The translations under genes were made by a program, and so were the position numbers. The notes beneath the pieces are model-generated. The model worked only from the letters and a program-made list of their open reading frames with translations, was not told where the DNA came from and did no database searches. This document shows positions 25,790 through 37,500 of a stretch of DNA of 64,000 nucleotides, one piece after another; positions within the stretch are counted from its first letter, which is position 1; every line of letters starts with the position of its first letter. The DNA is taken from contig VZSE01004122.1 in assembly GCA_013398275.1 (NCBI GenBank), positions 1,837,902 through 1,901,901 on the forward strand, given 5' to 3'. This stretch comes from Promerops cafer (taxonomy: Eukaryota; Chordata; Aves; Passeriformes; Nectariniidae).

Positions 25790-25816
25790 GGGAGCAAGGG
25801 GGGAGAGAGGGAGGGG
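25790..25816 (+). other. Canonical G-quadruplex motif
   Basis: Four G-tracts (25790-25792, 25798-25803, 25809-25811, 25813-25816) are separated by loops of 5, 5 and 1 bases, which satisfies the usual G3+N1-7 rule on the plus strand. The motif sits in a purine-rich patch and is followed by GGTAAG. Folding in cells is not shown by sequence. Confidence 0.75.
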
Positions 25817-26719
25817 TAAGTTAGTCCTTTGTGTGTTGTGTGCTGCTGAGGTATGGGAGAAGGGAAGAGGGATGACATCTGGTGCTGATCTCAAACACCC
25901 ACGCAATGAGATGAATAGATCATCACTCCATCCTTAATTCCTGTTTACTAGGAATCCCAGTTCTTTTCTGGAGTTGTGTCACCATGCAGAATATATCAGT
26001 ATGCAAGCCAGGTTGCTTTACTTGTGGTACTTTTTTTAATACGAAAAGGGAAGAAGCAAAAATCATAGTATTTTTAGTATAATTTAAACATTGTTGGAAG
26101 AAAATAAAAGTTAAAACCCACGGTCCTTGAGTGACACCTCATCTTTTTATCTCATACTTAGCTCTCTTCGTAGATTAAGATCCAGAAAAGAATTTGTCTA
26201 TACTGGCCATTGTTTCTTCATTCCTGCTACATAACATAGAATTTTCTCTATGGCAGATCTGTGGGGATTAGCTATTAAGTGCTCTTTGAAGTCTTGGTCT
26301 CTAGGTGAATGTTTTTAAAAATGACAGGCTTTCCAGTATATTTCTAAGGAAAACAAGAACAACTGTATTTTAACCTCTGAATCTTTCACAACTAAAGACT
26401 ATAACTTGAGGCGTATCACTTCCTGAGCTTGTTGACAACCTAGTTTTCAAGGGTAATTGAGCAGGTAGGAATGACTGCTGATCTACCTTGCATTACTTGC
26501 TTGAGGTCTAGTTTGCTTCTGCCAGTTTAGGGCATTATGGAGGAGGGTGTTAGGTGTTCTGAGCCACCTGGAGCTGGAGATCCTCTTGCTCAGAAACTTA
26601 GACCAGTGCCCTTTTACCCCATTTATTCTCACTGGGAATTTGTCTAGTTGTTTTTCTTTGCCTCAGCATGCTAACTTGTATTTTACTAGTTGAATTTCAT
26701 TCTCCTTTTTTTCAGACTT
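25817..26719. other. Noncoding stretch, no gene recognised
   Basis: No gene or repeat is recognised before the antisense CR1 remnant. CR1 similarity may extend some way left of 26720, but it is too weak to draw. Confidence 0.55.
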
Positions 26720-27035
26720 CTCTTTTGCTTTTTTTTCAGGATCATTTTGAATTCTATTTGCATCCTCCAGCACACTGGCAATCACTCCCAGCTTGGTGAA
26801 CCTGCAAAATTAATAATCTTACTGTCTTTTCATCAGCCAGTTTATTAAGGAAAGCATCAAATAATCCTGTACTTAGCCCCTGTGGAATCTTGCGGTGGGT
26901 ATGCCAAAGATGGTTTCAGAATCAGTTCCCATAATGAACTATACATATTGGCTAATAAACCTTTTAAAATTACTTTTTATATTGCTTTGGGAGCTCTAAT
27001 GTGTGGTTTCCTCATAAATTTTGCGGCATAGTGTA
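26720..27035 (-). mobile_element. Very old CR1 LINE reverse-transcriptase fragment (antisense)
   Basis: Read on the minus strand, the block reproduces the CR1 RT palm in order. A 'ccacaggggctaagtacagg' block comes first (family: 'ccacagggatcagtactggg', the VPQGSxLGP region), then 'ttgatgctttccttaataaa' (family: 'ttcaatatcttcattaatga', FNIFIND), then 'attttgcaggttcaccaagc' (family: 'gtttgcagatgacaccaagc', FADDTKL). The catalytic FADD codons are destroyed at about 26795-26810. Plus-strand sequence at 26989-27030 ('gggagctctaatg', 'ggcatagtgt') fits the region coding for the preceding AFD motif. Divergence is much higher than in the other CR1 copies, which points to an insertion from early archosaur or amniote history. 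Confidence 0.62.
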
Positions 27036-30000
27036 CTACCTTAACAATTAGTTCTTGAGTGTCTTGACTGAAGAAGTTTATTTGGGTTTTTATTTCTTCT
27101 AAGAACACAACCAGCTAAGAGTGATTGCAAGGCCCTTTTGGTCACAGGGCACCGTAAGTGAAGGGAAGGTTTAAAGAAACATGCTGCTAGATGCAAGGGT
27201 GACAATGAAATCAGAAAATCCCCTAATATCTGCAATTATACATGCTGCATTCCAGAGGGTAAGAAGATTAGGCTGATTTATGCTCACCTGGTTCCAGAGG
27301 CTGATCGTGATAAAAAACTTCCTGACCCTTCTTGGATATCTTGTATGTGGTCTGAACTTGGAATAGCTGATAAACAGAGGGATCTTCTTCTTACCTTAGA
27401 AGGGGTTTAATGCTAATAGCTTTTCTTCAGTAAGTTCCAGTAGTTGTTATGGATAGAAATAGATGCTATTTTCTATTTTTTTTATTGCTGTGCTTAGAGA
27501 AACTCAAGGGAATGTGTTGTCAGGGCCATCAGTGATATGAAAATAGTCACCTTGCAGAACTCATGCAAGGGGCCAAGTTATTGATCACCAGAAGTCATGC
27601 AGATGCTGTAAAAGGAGGCAGAGCATATTCATAAAGATAGAGGACATGTGATGCAGTAAGTTCACCCAGTACTCTGCCATATAGGGTCACTGGTTAGGAC
27701 CTGAAAGGGGCTCTGAAAATTTTATCTATTAAGCTGTGCTTGGTGCCATGTGACTGTCAATACCTGGACCTAGGCTGGTTGTTTCCAATGACTCCGGATG
27801 TGTACATGGTGCTTTATTCATTTTTCCATTTTCTGGGTTTCCAGACTAGTCCACACTACTCTGGTTTGTTTTTACTTGCTGCTAACATCTCGCTTCTTAA
27901 CTGAAAGCTGATATTTTGGCACACTCAGAAGTTTGGTACCCTGGGTGTTGTCTTAAGTACAAATCTGAACAGATGCTGGAAAAGCAAAGATTTTGTTTCG
28001 TCTTTATTTTTGAGGATGCCGTCAGGGCGCAGAACGAGCTCTGTGTGCGGATTCAGCCACGTTCCAGTCTCAGCCTCAAAACATACAAAAGACTGCTAAT
28101 TCTTCATTTTATTAGAAGTCCTGCAACCCCTGTTAATGAAAACTGGCATCTGCTGTCTATCTGCAAGTGGTGTCCTTAAGAAGAAGTGAGGTTCAATTAA
28201 CCTCATCCAAGCTGGTAGGACTTTGCAAGAAGCCTTGCATAGGTTTGGATGGATTGAGAGGAAGAACTGTGATGTGCTTTAAGCAAACACAAACCTTCTG
28301 AGCATGTGAAGTCACACAGCCCACAACAGCTGGGCTCACAAGGCTGAAGCATTTTGTACTTCATGGATCATTGTCCTTAGTGGGCCCTAAGTCCTGCTGA
28401 GCCAGACTCAGTTGACTTTGCAGGCCTTCTCTTGACGATGAAATTCCCTGTTGCCACTAGACTCTAGAGAATTTAGCTGCCAAAATCGTTACAGGATATC
28501 AAACAAGCAACAGCCTCTTATGGTTGCATGCCTTTTATTTTTTTTTTTAATTGAGCTGTGTCTCTATCACATTTGTATTTAATAAGTACCTTAATAAATA
28601 AGTATTTGATAAGAAGATCTTTATAACAAGAAGCATCTCTGGCACCAACAGTGGGAAAGCACCAGTACAGGCATAATGATACATTCCTGCCTTTGAAAAA
28701 TGTCCTCCTGTGTGCAGTTTAAGACTGGCACTTAGTGAAGGCAGTTTTCATAGCTGCAGACCACCATGGCTATAAGGGAAATTTAGTACCTCTAATTAGA
28801 GAAAATACTGCCTTTCTCTGCAAGCCTATCCTTAGTAATTGAAGAATAATGTGTTAAACCATTATGGTCATTAAATATATGAAGAGGAGGGTACACTTAT
28901 TTCAGTTTGCCTTTTAAAAAATGGCTCATTAATAATTTAAAACTCTTTGCTTCAGGGTTTTTTAAACACCTAACTAAAAATTAGACTTCTAATTACATGT
29001 TAATAGTACAGTGGCAAAATGGGAGGGAAGAAGAGAATAATAATTACTCATTCTCTCTGGCCTTATTTCAGCAAGTCATTTAAGCACGTGGTTTAAAACC
29101 TTCAGTAGTCAGAGAAGAAAAGGACTACAGGCACTCAGTAGCATAAAGACTGCAGCCACAGGAAAAATGAAACTGCAGTGTGCAAATGCTGTTCTATAGT
29201 GCTTGCTGTCAGAAATGTCTGAAGGGTTGAGGTTCTGTTTCAAGAGAGACTTTGAATTTGGAATGAAACCAAAATTGGAGACAATTGTCTTTCCCAAAGC
29301 AAAATAGAAATAAGCATACTATTCTGTATGAGTACAGAGATTCATTGCCAACAGAGTCACAATAGTTCATTTTGAAAGGTGGCAGGAGAAGGCTGTCTGG
29401 TGCAGTGGCCTACTTCCATCATAGATATACATATGTGCTTTTTGGAAAAGCTTGTGTTTCTGAGATTTGGTCCTGGATAAAAGTACTGAATTGCCTAAGA
29501 TGTAGTGATTGACAGATACTAGTGGAAAGGATTCCTGCTTTTTAAGTAGGTTTCCTGATGCAGTATTCTTTTCTATGAAAGAGTGGCAGCTTTTGCTGTT
29601 ATGTTTCTAATGAATGATGTATGTACTGAGTACTGGTGAAGCAGTTTACTGCTTTGACTCACTCCTGGTGGCAAAAATATAGCATTTTAACAGCTTGTAA
29701 AGAGCTAGAGAACCTTTTAAATGGGCTTAGGCTAACTGGCATCACCAATGTTTCTTTCGTCATTAATGCTCGTATTTCTGCTCAGTTTTCTTCATTGTGT
29801 TTCTTCATTGAAGGTGGCCAGAAGAGAAAAAAAAAAAAAAATTCTAAGATCAAAGAGTAGAAAATAAGAGCACACCCTGTTTCAACTCCTCCTCTGACAT
29901 GTTGTTTTTCTATTTGTGTAAGTACCAGATCATGTTACTGATGCCTTAGAATAGAGTGAAGAATAATACAGACCTGTGATGTGTCTGCATATTGCTAGTT

Positions 30001-30964
30001 TCTTGATGGCTGTTGACTGACAGCTTACCTTATAGCTGCTGGAAAATATTGCAGGTTTTACAGGCTTTAGAATTTGAATGGATGAATCTGTGATTGAATC
30101 AGGGTTTCCACTCTGTCGTTTGTTTCAGAAACCAGCAAGTCTCAGCTCCCTACTTTGAGAGATCTTTTCTTGCTATTGTTCATGAACCCTAGATGGATTG
30201 ATCGAATTCTTTGGCTAGTTTCAGGAAGCCAAATCTTTAGCTTTTTCACTCTAGAAGCAAAATGACAATATGTTCTATATTGTCCTAGAGCAACAAAACC
30301 TTTGTAGGCTTGTACTCTTTTTCATGTGAAAGGGAGAACCTATCATCAGATTCTCCATTTACTTGATTCCTTTTGTAAGGTTACCTATTTTGGTCTCCAA
30401 TGAATTGAAAATTTTCCCTGGCTTGTGCAGTTTGTGATGACCTTGTTCCACCTTTATGGCATGTTCTGCTTTCAACAACATTAAAAGCAGAATACCATCA
30501 TTTTCTGCATTTCACAAAGGTATTGGCAGATTAAAGCTTTCAGCCATACAGGCAGTGCCTCATTTTATTGCCACAAAGATAAAGCTCCCCTTGCAATAGA
30601 GGACATCACAAGAAATAGATAGAAGAGGTGGAACAGAGAGCAAGACTTTCTTCTCTCCCCTTGGGGATGGTATGGTGAAGCTGTTAAATGGTGCTGGAGG
30701 GAGAAAAACTCCTTACCCCAGCAGTTTACATTGCCTCATGCACAGACTGTTCTTGGTGGCACAGCACCCACAACTTTGGTGTTTTATATAAGCCAAGGCC
30801 ATGGAAGCATGACCATGTCTCGGTCCACAACTGAGGTTCATAAACCTGGACCACAGTCTATCAGTTCTAGGTCTGATCTTGCTTGTAAATTAGATGAATG
30901 CCTCTATCACTAGGAATATTGGGACCGAGGCAGTAACTAAAATCAAGAGCCTTTGTCTATGTAT
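27036..30964. other. Noncoding stretch with a homeodomain-motif-rich block
   Basis: No gene or repeat family is recognised. A T-rich run lies at 28539-28550 and an A15 run at 29828-29842. The interval 28780-29100 is listed separately for its TAATTA cores. Open frames are at most 87 codons and unremarkable. Confidence 0.55.
28780..29100. promoter_or_regulatory. AT-rich block with several TAATTA homeodomain cores
   Basis: TAATTA occurs at 28793-28798 within the perfect 12-bp palindrome CTCTAATTAGAG (28790-28801), and again at 28990-28995 and 29041-29046. An ATTAATAATT element lies near 28928-28937 and a CACGTG E-box at 29085-29090. This combination is common in developmental enhancers, but AT-rich DNA produces such cores by chance, so the call is weak. 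Confidence 0.2.
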
Positions 30965-31037
30965 GTTGGGTTTGGTTTTGGTGGGGGGTTTTGTTTTGTT
31001 TTGGGTTTGTTGTTTGGTTTGGTTTGCTTTGGTTTTT
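30965..31037. repeat. GT-rich low-complexity tract (TTTGG/TTTTG units)
   Basis: Irregular units of TTTGG, TTTTG and GGGGGG run for about 70 bases. Open frames on both strands here (30943-31144) are low-complexity translations. Confidence 0.85.
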
Positions 31038-31184
31038 CCCTAGTCTTCCTAAAGACACTGTTGTTATTTAAGCTTAGTCCACTGTTCTCTGTGGACAGTG
31101 ACTTCCATGGGTTTGGGCCTACGTCTGCCATGGTGTGGGGCTGAAATGGGGCCCAAGGCCTGTACCAGAACTGTCAGTGATGTC

Positions 31185-31330
31185 CAGAGACCATCTTTGC
31201 CAGCTGTTTTCTCTGTGCTGCAGGTCTCAGTGAGCAGGGATGTGCAGTGTGCCACGTGCTCCCCTGGACAACAAGGCACGCTGATAACGCCACGTGCCTT
31301 CCGGGGCCGCTTCATCTTCTCCGCAGTGTA
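31185..31330. promoter_or_regulatory. Small CpG-richer patch with two identical E-boxes
   Basis: This patch is richer in GC and CpG than its surroundings. It contains GCCACGTGC twice, at 31251-31259 and 31289-31297, so the centres of the two CACGTG E-boxes are 38 bases apart. CACGTG is bound by bHLH factors such as USF, MYC/MAX and CLOCK/BMAL1. It is too short to be called a CpG island, and no TATA or initiator can be assigned. A regulatory role is inference. Minus-strand open frame 31064-31438 (124 codons) crosses it with no recognised domain. Confidence 0.25.
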
Positions 31331-32239
31331 GCAGTAAGGCAGTGTCTGAGGAGCAATTGCTAAGTAATTCAGAGAGCCACAAAGCAACTGGACTGGGTCC
31401 CAAGACTTACTTAGTGAATACACAGCAAAACTGCTCAAAGGATTTCTAGACAGTGCATGTGATTAACCATGATGTGCTCTTTTAAGGTTTTTCCTGTTTA
31501 AAGTAAGCAAAATCAAAAATGCTTTTCCGGGGGAAGCAAAGTAGTCTTATATCCATATTAAATCCAGTCAAATAATTGCAGAGCCTGTTTTTTAATATCT
31601 TGAATGAAGCAGTAATTTTATTTTTGATCGTGACGAGGGAGAGGACAAGTGGGGAGAGTTAATAATTACTGATGGCAAGTTATTGCTTTCCTTCATGTTT
31701 CTTCTCTTCCTTGTTTACCCAGACTGAGCTGATACCTTCTTACACACTGTGTGCACTTGCATAACAAACAAGAAGTTCAGCAGAAAGATGTGCTGTAATT
31801 TTGGGAAATAAGTGGAAAAACTGTTGAAGGAGAAAAGAAAATGCTCTCCATATCAAGTTAGCTTTCTAACACAGATAAAAATATAACCTAATTTTATACA
31901 TACATTTATCTGTACTTTTTACTGGCCAATCTTTATAAACAAAGGCCTGGATCTGCCAAAAATGTTGAGGCACATCCTGAATACTTACCTTTATTGGCAT
32001 GAGGACAGCAGAAGTAAATTTAAGCCAAAAATAAGAAAATATTTTTTCTTGAGATTCAAAGGAGCTTTGACTGTGGCTTTCAATAAAATGATAGAGGGAC
32101 CTGATTTTTTTTTTTTTCCTTGTGGTTTCTAGACTATTTTTTACCTCTACAGATTTGAAAGCACTGTGCAAGAATGAATATGAATAAATGGAGTAGTCTT
32201 AGACATGAGGGAAAGCAGGAACAAATAGATGAGTTATTG
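31331..32239. other. Noncoding stretch, no gene recognised
   Basis: Mixed AT-rich sequence with a T12 run at 32107-32118. A 101-codon minus-strand frame at 31866-32171 has no recognisable features. The sequence 'atacttacct' near 31980 recalls the 5' end of U1 RNA by chance only. Confidence 0.6.
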
Positions 32240-32335
32240 CATGCCCCATCTTAGCCAGTCAATACCAGAGCAGAGAACTGAGCCCAGATGTCTTGATTTT
32301 ACCTTGGAGTGTATCACACTGTCCCTGGTGAAACC
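32240..32335 (-). repeat. Ancient MIR/L3-like fragment (antisense)
   Basis: The blocks 'cagagcagagaactgagccc', 'agatgtcttgattttacc' and 'tggagtgtatcacactgtcc' follow the antisense MIR/L3-tail order ('ggcagagctgggaattgaaccc', 'agatctcttgattccc', 'agtgccctatccac'). The match is short and diverged. Confidence 0.45.
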
Positions 32336-34404
32336 CTTAAACTCATCTGTGGTTTTGCCAAGAGAATAAATATCTGCTTCCCTAGTGTTTACCCTTCTGT
32401 AAATGACCTAGGCAAGGGGAATTCTTGCTGTGAAGTATTTCAAGATAGACAAAATTATGGGTAGAGACCCAGGTAATGGATGTAACTCTTAACTTTCAGA
32501 ATGTGGAAATTTGGGAAGTTTTTATAGGAATTAGAACTGTAGTACACTTGTATTTGCAATGGTATTTATAAGTCACTTCAAAGAATCTGTAGAAGTGATA
32601 TGAAGAACTGTGAGTTAAAAGCAAGGACAAACAGCTACAAAAAGTGTCTAAATTTTCTCTTCCTTTTAATCCTTACATTACTATTGGAAGTAGAGATATG
32701 GACAACCTATTTTCAAACAGTTCCAATTATTGATATATCTCTGATTAACCTTTACTATAACAAGTATTTATGTATTCAGAATTTTATGATCACACCAAAA
32801 AAGTTAACAATATATAGTTGTTAAATTATAGTCCTGTAGTTTCTTTAGTGAAAAAAAAAAAACCAAAAAACAAACAAACAAAAGAGAGTCTATCCAGTGT
32901 CCTATGGCAGGCTGTAGGCAAGCCATGGCTGAAAAACAGCATGAGTGTGCTACAGCACCTGTCTGCTCTAGGAGAAACTGGGTTGGAATGGAAGCCCTTC
33001 CAGTCATAAGAATGCATGTAGGAACTTCTGCTGACCAGTGCTCCCCCAGCTCAGCTAAGACCAATATGTATGTCAGTGGTATGCTGAGGCAACATACATG
33101 AAGAAATAGACTCTATCTAATATATTAAACAGAAGGGGAGGGAGGGAATTTAGAAAAATGCTAAGCTCTGTTTTCTCCTCAACCAGAGGGTGAAATGTGA
33201 TGCATTGACTTCAGTTCTTACAGCAGCAAAACTTGAGACATCCACAGTTTTCTATTTATTTATCTCTTCTGCTTCTGAAATAACTTAAAACCAGATAAAA
33301 ACCTACCCAAAAATTAAGTCTGTTTTGGGCATAGAAGAGCAAGCCTTTGCATGCTTCATGAATGTGTCCTTGTGGAAATTATCAGTGACTCTGCTGAATG
33401 CTAACATAGGTATTGTTAAGCACCATTAGGCATGTGAAGCAGCAATATTTTCAGGTCTTCAGATTTTTGTGCTGGTTTGAATGAAGCCTCAGGTCTCAAA
33501 ACTGCTGTCATAATCTGAAAATCTGTTCCACTTTTGGGAAATTAATATTCCAGTTCACAGGTGGACTAGAAACAAAAGTTTCTCCCATTCTCCAGCATTC
33601 AAAAACTAAAATGAAAATAAGAATGCAAAAGTCGTGATTTAGAACTCCAGTGGCCTAACTTGAGTGTTTGGGTTTTGGCAGAATTGAAATATTCTTACAG
33701 GAAGGTGACTGATTACATCTGAATACAGGGAATTTCTCCTTCTACTTTCTGCAAGGCTTCTTGTTGAGGGTCGTGTTAAAGATTATCCATACATTTTGTG
33801 TTCTACAAGGACAGGCTGCGCCTTGTCTGGAAGGGGTCTGGTGTAGTGAACAATATACTTGTACACAGCTGGAAGTTGGAGGGTGTGTTCTGTTTGACTT
33901 CCTGCATTATGAACAGTCAAGCTGATTTTAATCTCAATTAGCTGGAGTATCCTTGAGAGAAGTCTCAGGGAGCAGAAAGAGCTGTTAGTTTTACAGTTTG
34001 CATATTGTTGCTGTGGACTATTTTTTATTTTTCCTGAAGAAAACACCTGCTCTTAGATCAGCCCAGGTAGAAAATAACCATTTCCAGAGGCTGATGGCTC
34101 TGAGAACAAGCAGTATTTTTCTTGAGAAAAAGGGAAAGAATAGATCTGCTGCCTCCTTAATATCACAATTTACAGCTGACTTCTCTGTCCTTTGCAAGAG
34201 AAGAGAGTCCTCTGATAGTCCTCTGAATTTAGTGGGATCAAGGTTGTCTGCAAGAGATTTCTTCAGGCTGTTAAAATTAAAATTGCTGAGGTCTCCTGTT
34301 ACAGCTGAACACAGAGACCAGCTTCTCTTTTGCCTCAGGCAGTAGGTAATAAGTCTGTGCAGGAAAGAAAGTATAATCTATTTTTCTGGTATTTAGTGGT
34401 GATG
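32336..34404. other. Noncoding stretch, no gene recognised
   Basis: The stretch contains an A-rich CAAA-type tract at 32850-32886 and nothing else I recognise. The open frames overlapping it (32804-33101) start in low-complexity sequence. A 115-codon plus-strand frame at 33998-34345 has no recognisable domain. Confidence 0.6.
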
Positions 34405-34520
34405 ATGGCCAGGGATAAGGGCTTTACTGTGCTGGACACTGTTAAGTTAATCTCTGCCCTGCACAGCCCCCATTCATAAAGACAAAACAGGTGTTAGTAC
34501 AGAGGTGTAAGTACAGGAAA
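34405..34520 (+). repeat. Ancient L3/CR1-tail-like fragment
   Basis: The blocks 'ggctttactgtgctggacac', 'tgttaagttaatctctgccc', 'cattcataaagacaa' and 'aacaggtg' track the family order 'ggccctactgtgctaggtgc', 'tgtacaaac...tccctgcccc', 'cacaatctaa...gacaa' and 'acaggtgg'. It is likely the same repeat family as the fragment at 42075. Confidence 0.4.
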
Positions 34521-37500
34521 GCTGGGTTCATCTTTGCATAAATGAATCACAGTGATCTTAATTAGCACAAGGGAGGCACCGATCTAACCAGTGCCAACAG
34601 ACACTAATCCATCAGCATCAAGGCAGCTGTAGATGTGTGTGACTCTGGTTCAGCTGAGGTAGGGTGCACACACATCAGCGTTACATTTTGCCAGTGCAGA
34701 ACCACAGAAGAATAGTAGTTTTGCTGTCCCAGACTCCCTTTTCTCCTCCCTTCTTCCTCTCTTTCTCTCTTCTTTCTCTTGCAGATGCGGTCTTCTGCCA
34801 CTTTTGTCCACTTGGACAGAAAGGCTTGGGGCAGAGAACTGGTTCTCTTAGAGATGGAAAATTCCTGTTGGCATGTGGCTGAGGGAGGGGTCAAACCCAG
34901 CTGGGTCACTTTTAACCTTTCCTACCTGTCCCTTCAGTGGAACAACACTCTGCCCAGGCAGCTTCCTGAAGGCATGAGACCCCATCAGGACACTTGCTCT
35001 AGTGATCTAAATTAGCCTTCCCCTTTAAGTTCACTAAATTGCAGAAAGAGCAGGCGAACTAACCAGCTCCTTATGTCTTCTCAGCTTGCCCAGATTTGTG
35101 GCTGAGAACTTTCCACTTCTCCAGACCTTTCACTGTTTTCTTCCATTGCTCTGCTATGCTTTATTCTGCCTCACTGCAGTCCACGTTTCTGAGTTTTCAT
35201 GGAGGGAGTTTTCAAATGGGATGCTTGTATCCTTTTGCTGAGTTGGAGAGGGGCCTGAGCAGTAAGTTTGACATAGTTACAGCCTGAAGGTCCATTGCTG
35301 GTGGAACTTTCAAGCTGTATCCACTTTCTGTGGAATGGTTCTCCTGAGCGACTCTGGGGAAATATTTGTTTGTTCAACACTTAAAATAATTCTATTCTAA
35401 TTCCAATACCAAGATGTTGATATAGTAATACAGAAGAAAAAATTATTTTCTTTTTTGAGGGAGGGTGGAGAGAAGGAATGAGAGACAGGTAGATGCTGGG
35501 GCATGTAGCCAGGCAGAAAATAAAGGGTAATGGCTTGTGAGGAAGGGATTTTGAAACAAAAAAAAGAGTATTGATCAAAACCAGATTCACTTAAAAATGT
35601 TCACTGCAGAACTGCCTTCTCCTACAACCTAGTGTCAGGCATTGTTGCATTCAGGAGAAAGCTGAAGTCACTGTGGAGTGACTGTGATGTTTTGCTAGGC
35701 CATTCTTGAGAGGAAGACCAGGGCTGGGTATGGTTCTGATGAGTTTAATGCCTGCTTGGTCTATGAAACTTCCAAACATCTAAGGCACCAAAACCCCACT
35801 TTCTTCCCTTCCAAAAGGATAGCCTTTTTTTTTTTTTTTTTTAAATGTACTAACTGTAAGCCAAATTTATCAACCTGAAAATGAGGAGAACTTGCTTAGT
35901 AGTTTAAGTTCTCCTTAAAATTTGCAAGTTGGGAAACCATTTCCTCCCTCTTATGGGTTTCATGGCCTCCATTTTCTCACCACCTTCAAACACTTGTGAA
36001 AACTGTTGACGGGGAAGGTAAGAATTGATTTGAACACACTGGTGTAGAAAATCAAATTTATCCATCTTGATTTTTCTCCTGCTTTGGCCAGCTGGTGGAA
36101 AATTGCTTTTGCTCCTAGCAAAGACTAAGAACTACACCATCTGGGAAAAAAAAATTGTATGAGTTCATGCTTATTGGAGACACCATAGAGCTGTTAGCTA
36201 TTTGGTTGCTGTAACTTTTATTTGTAGGTTTTACTTCAAAGCTTTATACATGTGGGCTTGAAGGATTCCTCCACTCAGAAGCATTTGAACTGAATTGATT
36301 CATAGACTAGATTGCTAATGTAAGTTTTTTGCATGTGTCCTGTGGGTAGGAATTTTCCATGTTCTCTTACAGGAATCTTTTGTCATCTTCCTGCACACAA
36401 CTTGAGCAAGGCCTATTTTTAGTTAGTCCTAATACCATTGCACATAAAACACTGGGCAGAGGGGTGAGAGGGGTTCTTCAAATCTGAGGTGAAATGATTT
36501 GCCAATTTTCTCCATGTTTTTCACAGGGAATTTAAATCTTAGGACGTAACCAGTTGCAATAATTTTCTCATCATGTGGTAGTGGCCAAACCTAGTGAGTT
36601 AACCTAGTGTGTGCATGCGTCTTGCTGACTGCAAGCGTGGCCTTCTAATCCCATCTCATCATTTTCTCCACTGTTATAGTGTTTCTTTGAGGGGTTAAAT
36701 ACCTACTGCTTACCAGAAAGGGGGCTGAATTTCACCAGTGCCTTGACAATGTAGCCACAGGGCACAGGAGAAAATGAGAATATTTAATCGGTTTGTGTCA
36801 GTGGGCTTAGTGTGAGATGTTGGCCTGCGAAGAAAGCCCTGTGGAAGGACTAGAGAGATTGAAGAGCCAGGATTATAGAGGACACAGGACAAAATTAATT
36901 TAGGTGCTGTGATGAAGGGTGCAAATATAAAATGCATGCGAATCAGAGACTTGTCTGCGGACTAGCCTGAAAGAAACAAAAGGGGACCACTACTATTTAA
37001 ACTGAATGAATTTTCAGTTCAGTAATATTGAATACTGACTGTATTGTAAGGTAGAGATACAAAGCAAGTTCTTCCAGGGAAAATAGGTTATTTTTGCCAC
37101 TTTTCACTGTACTGAAGAGACCATACCAAATTTTGTATGTTCCCTTTTTGGTCTCCATTTTCTGAAATGAAATTTCAGATGGCATGGAGCTTGGGCTAAA
37201 AGGAGAGTTTTAGTTCAGCTAGAAGAGTATGTTCCAAGAGTATGACCCAGGAAAGGCTTCATTGCCATTGTTTGCTAAGGATTAATTAGTTAAAAAAATA
37301 TTGACATTAAAAAAAAAAAAGGGGGAAACAGTATAATTTACTAATTGATACCTATGGTGGCAACTTTTGTATAGAAATAATGGGATGAATTGATAGAGCT
37401 TTTTCAGAGTTAAAGTGAGCTACATTTTAAAGTAATAGTGTTTAGTTTGCCATATGTATGAAGCTATGTTATACCTGTCATCAAGAAAATGAAAATACAC

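Noticed and set aside
30943..31144. Hydrophobic GFGGG/FGLVCFG-type frame as a membrane peptide
   Set aside because: It is a translation of the GT-rich low-complexity tract. The reverse frame is equally open and reads Lys/Pro/Asn repeats.
31980..32000. Similarity to the 5' end of U1 snRNA ('atacttacct')
   Set aside because: The match ends after about ten bases, and no U1 stem-loops or flanking promoter elements follow.
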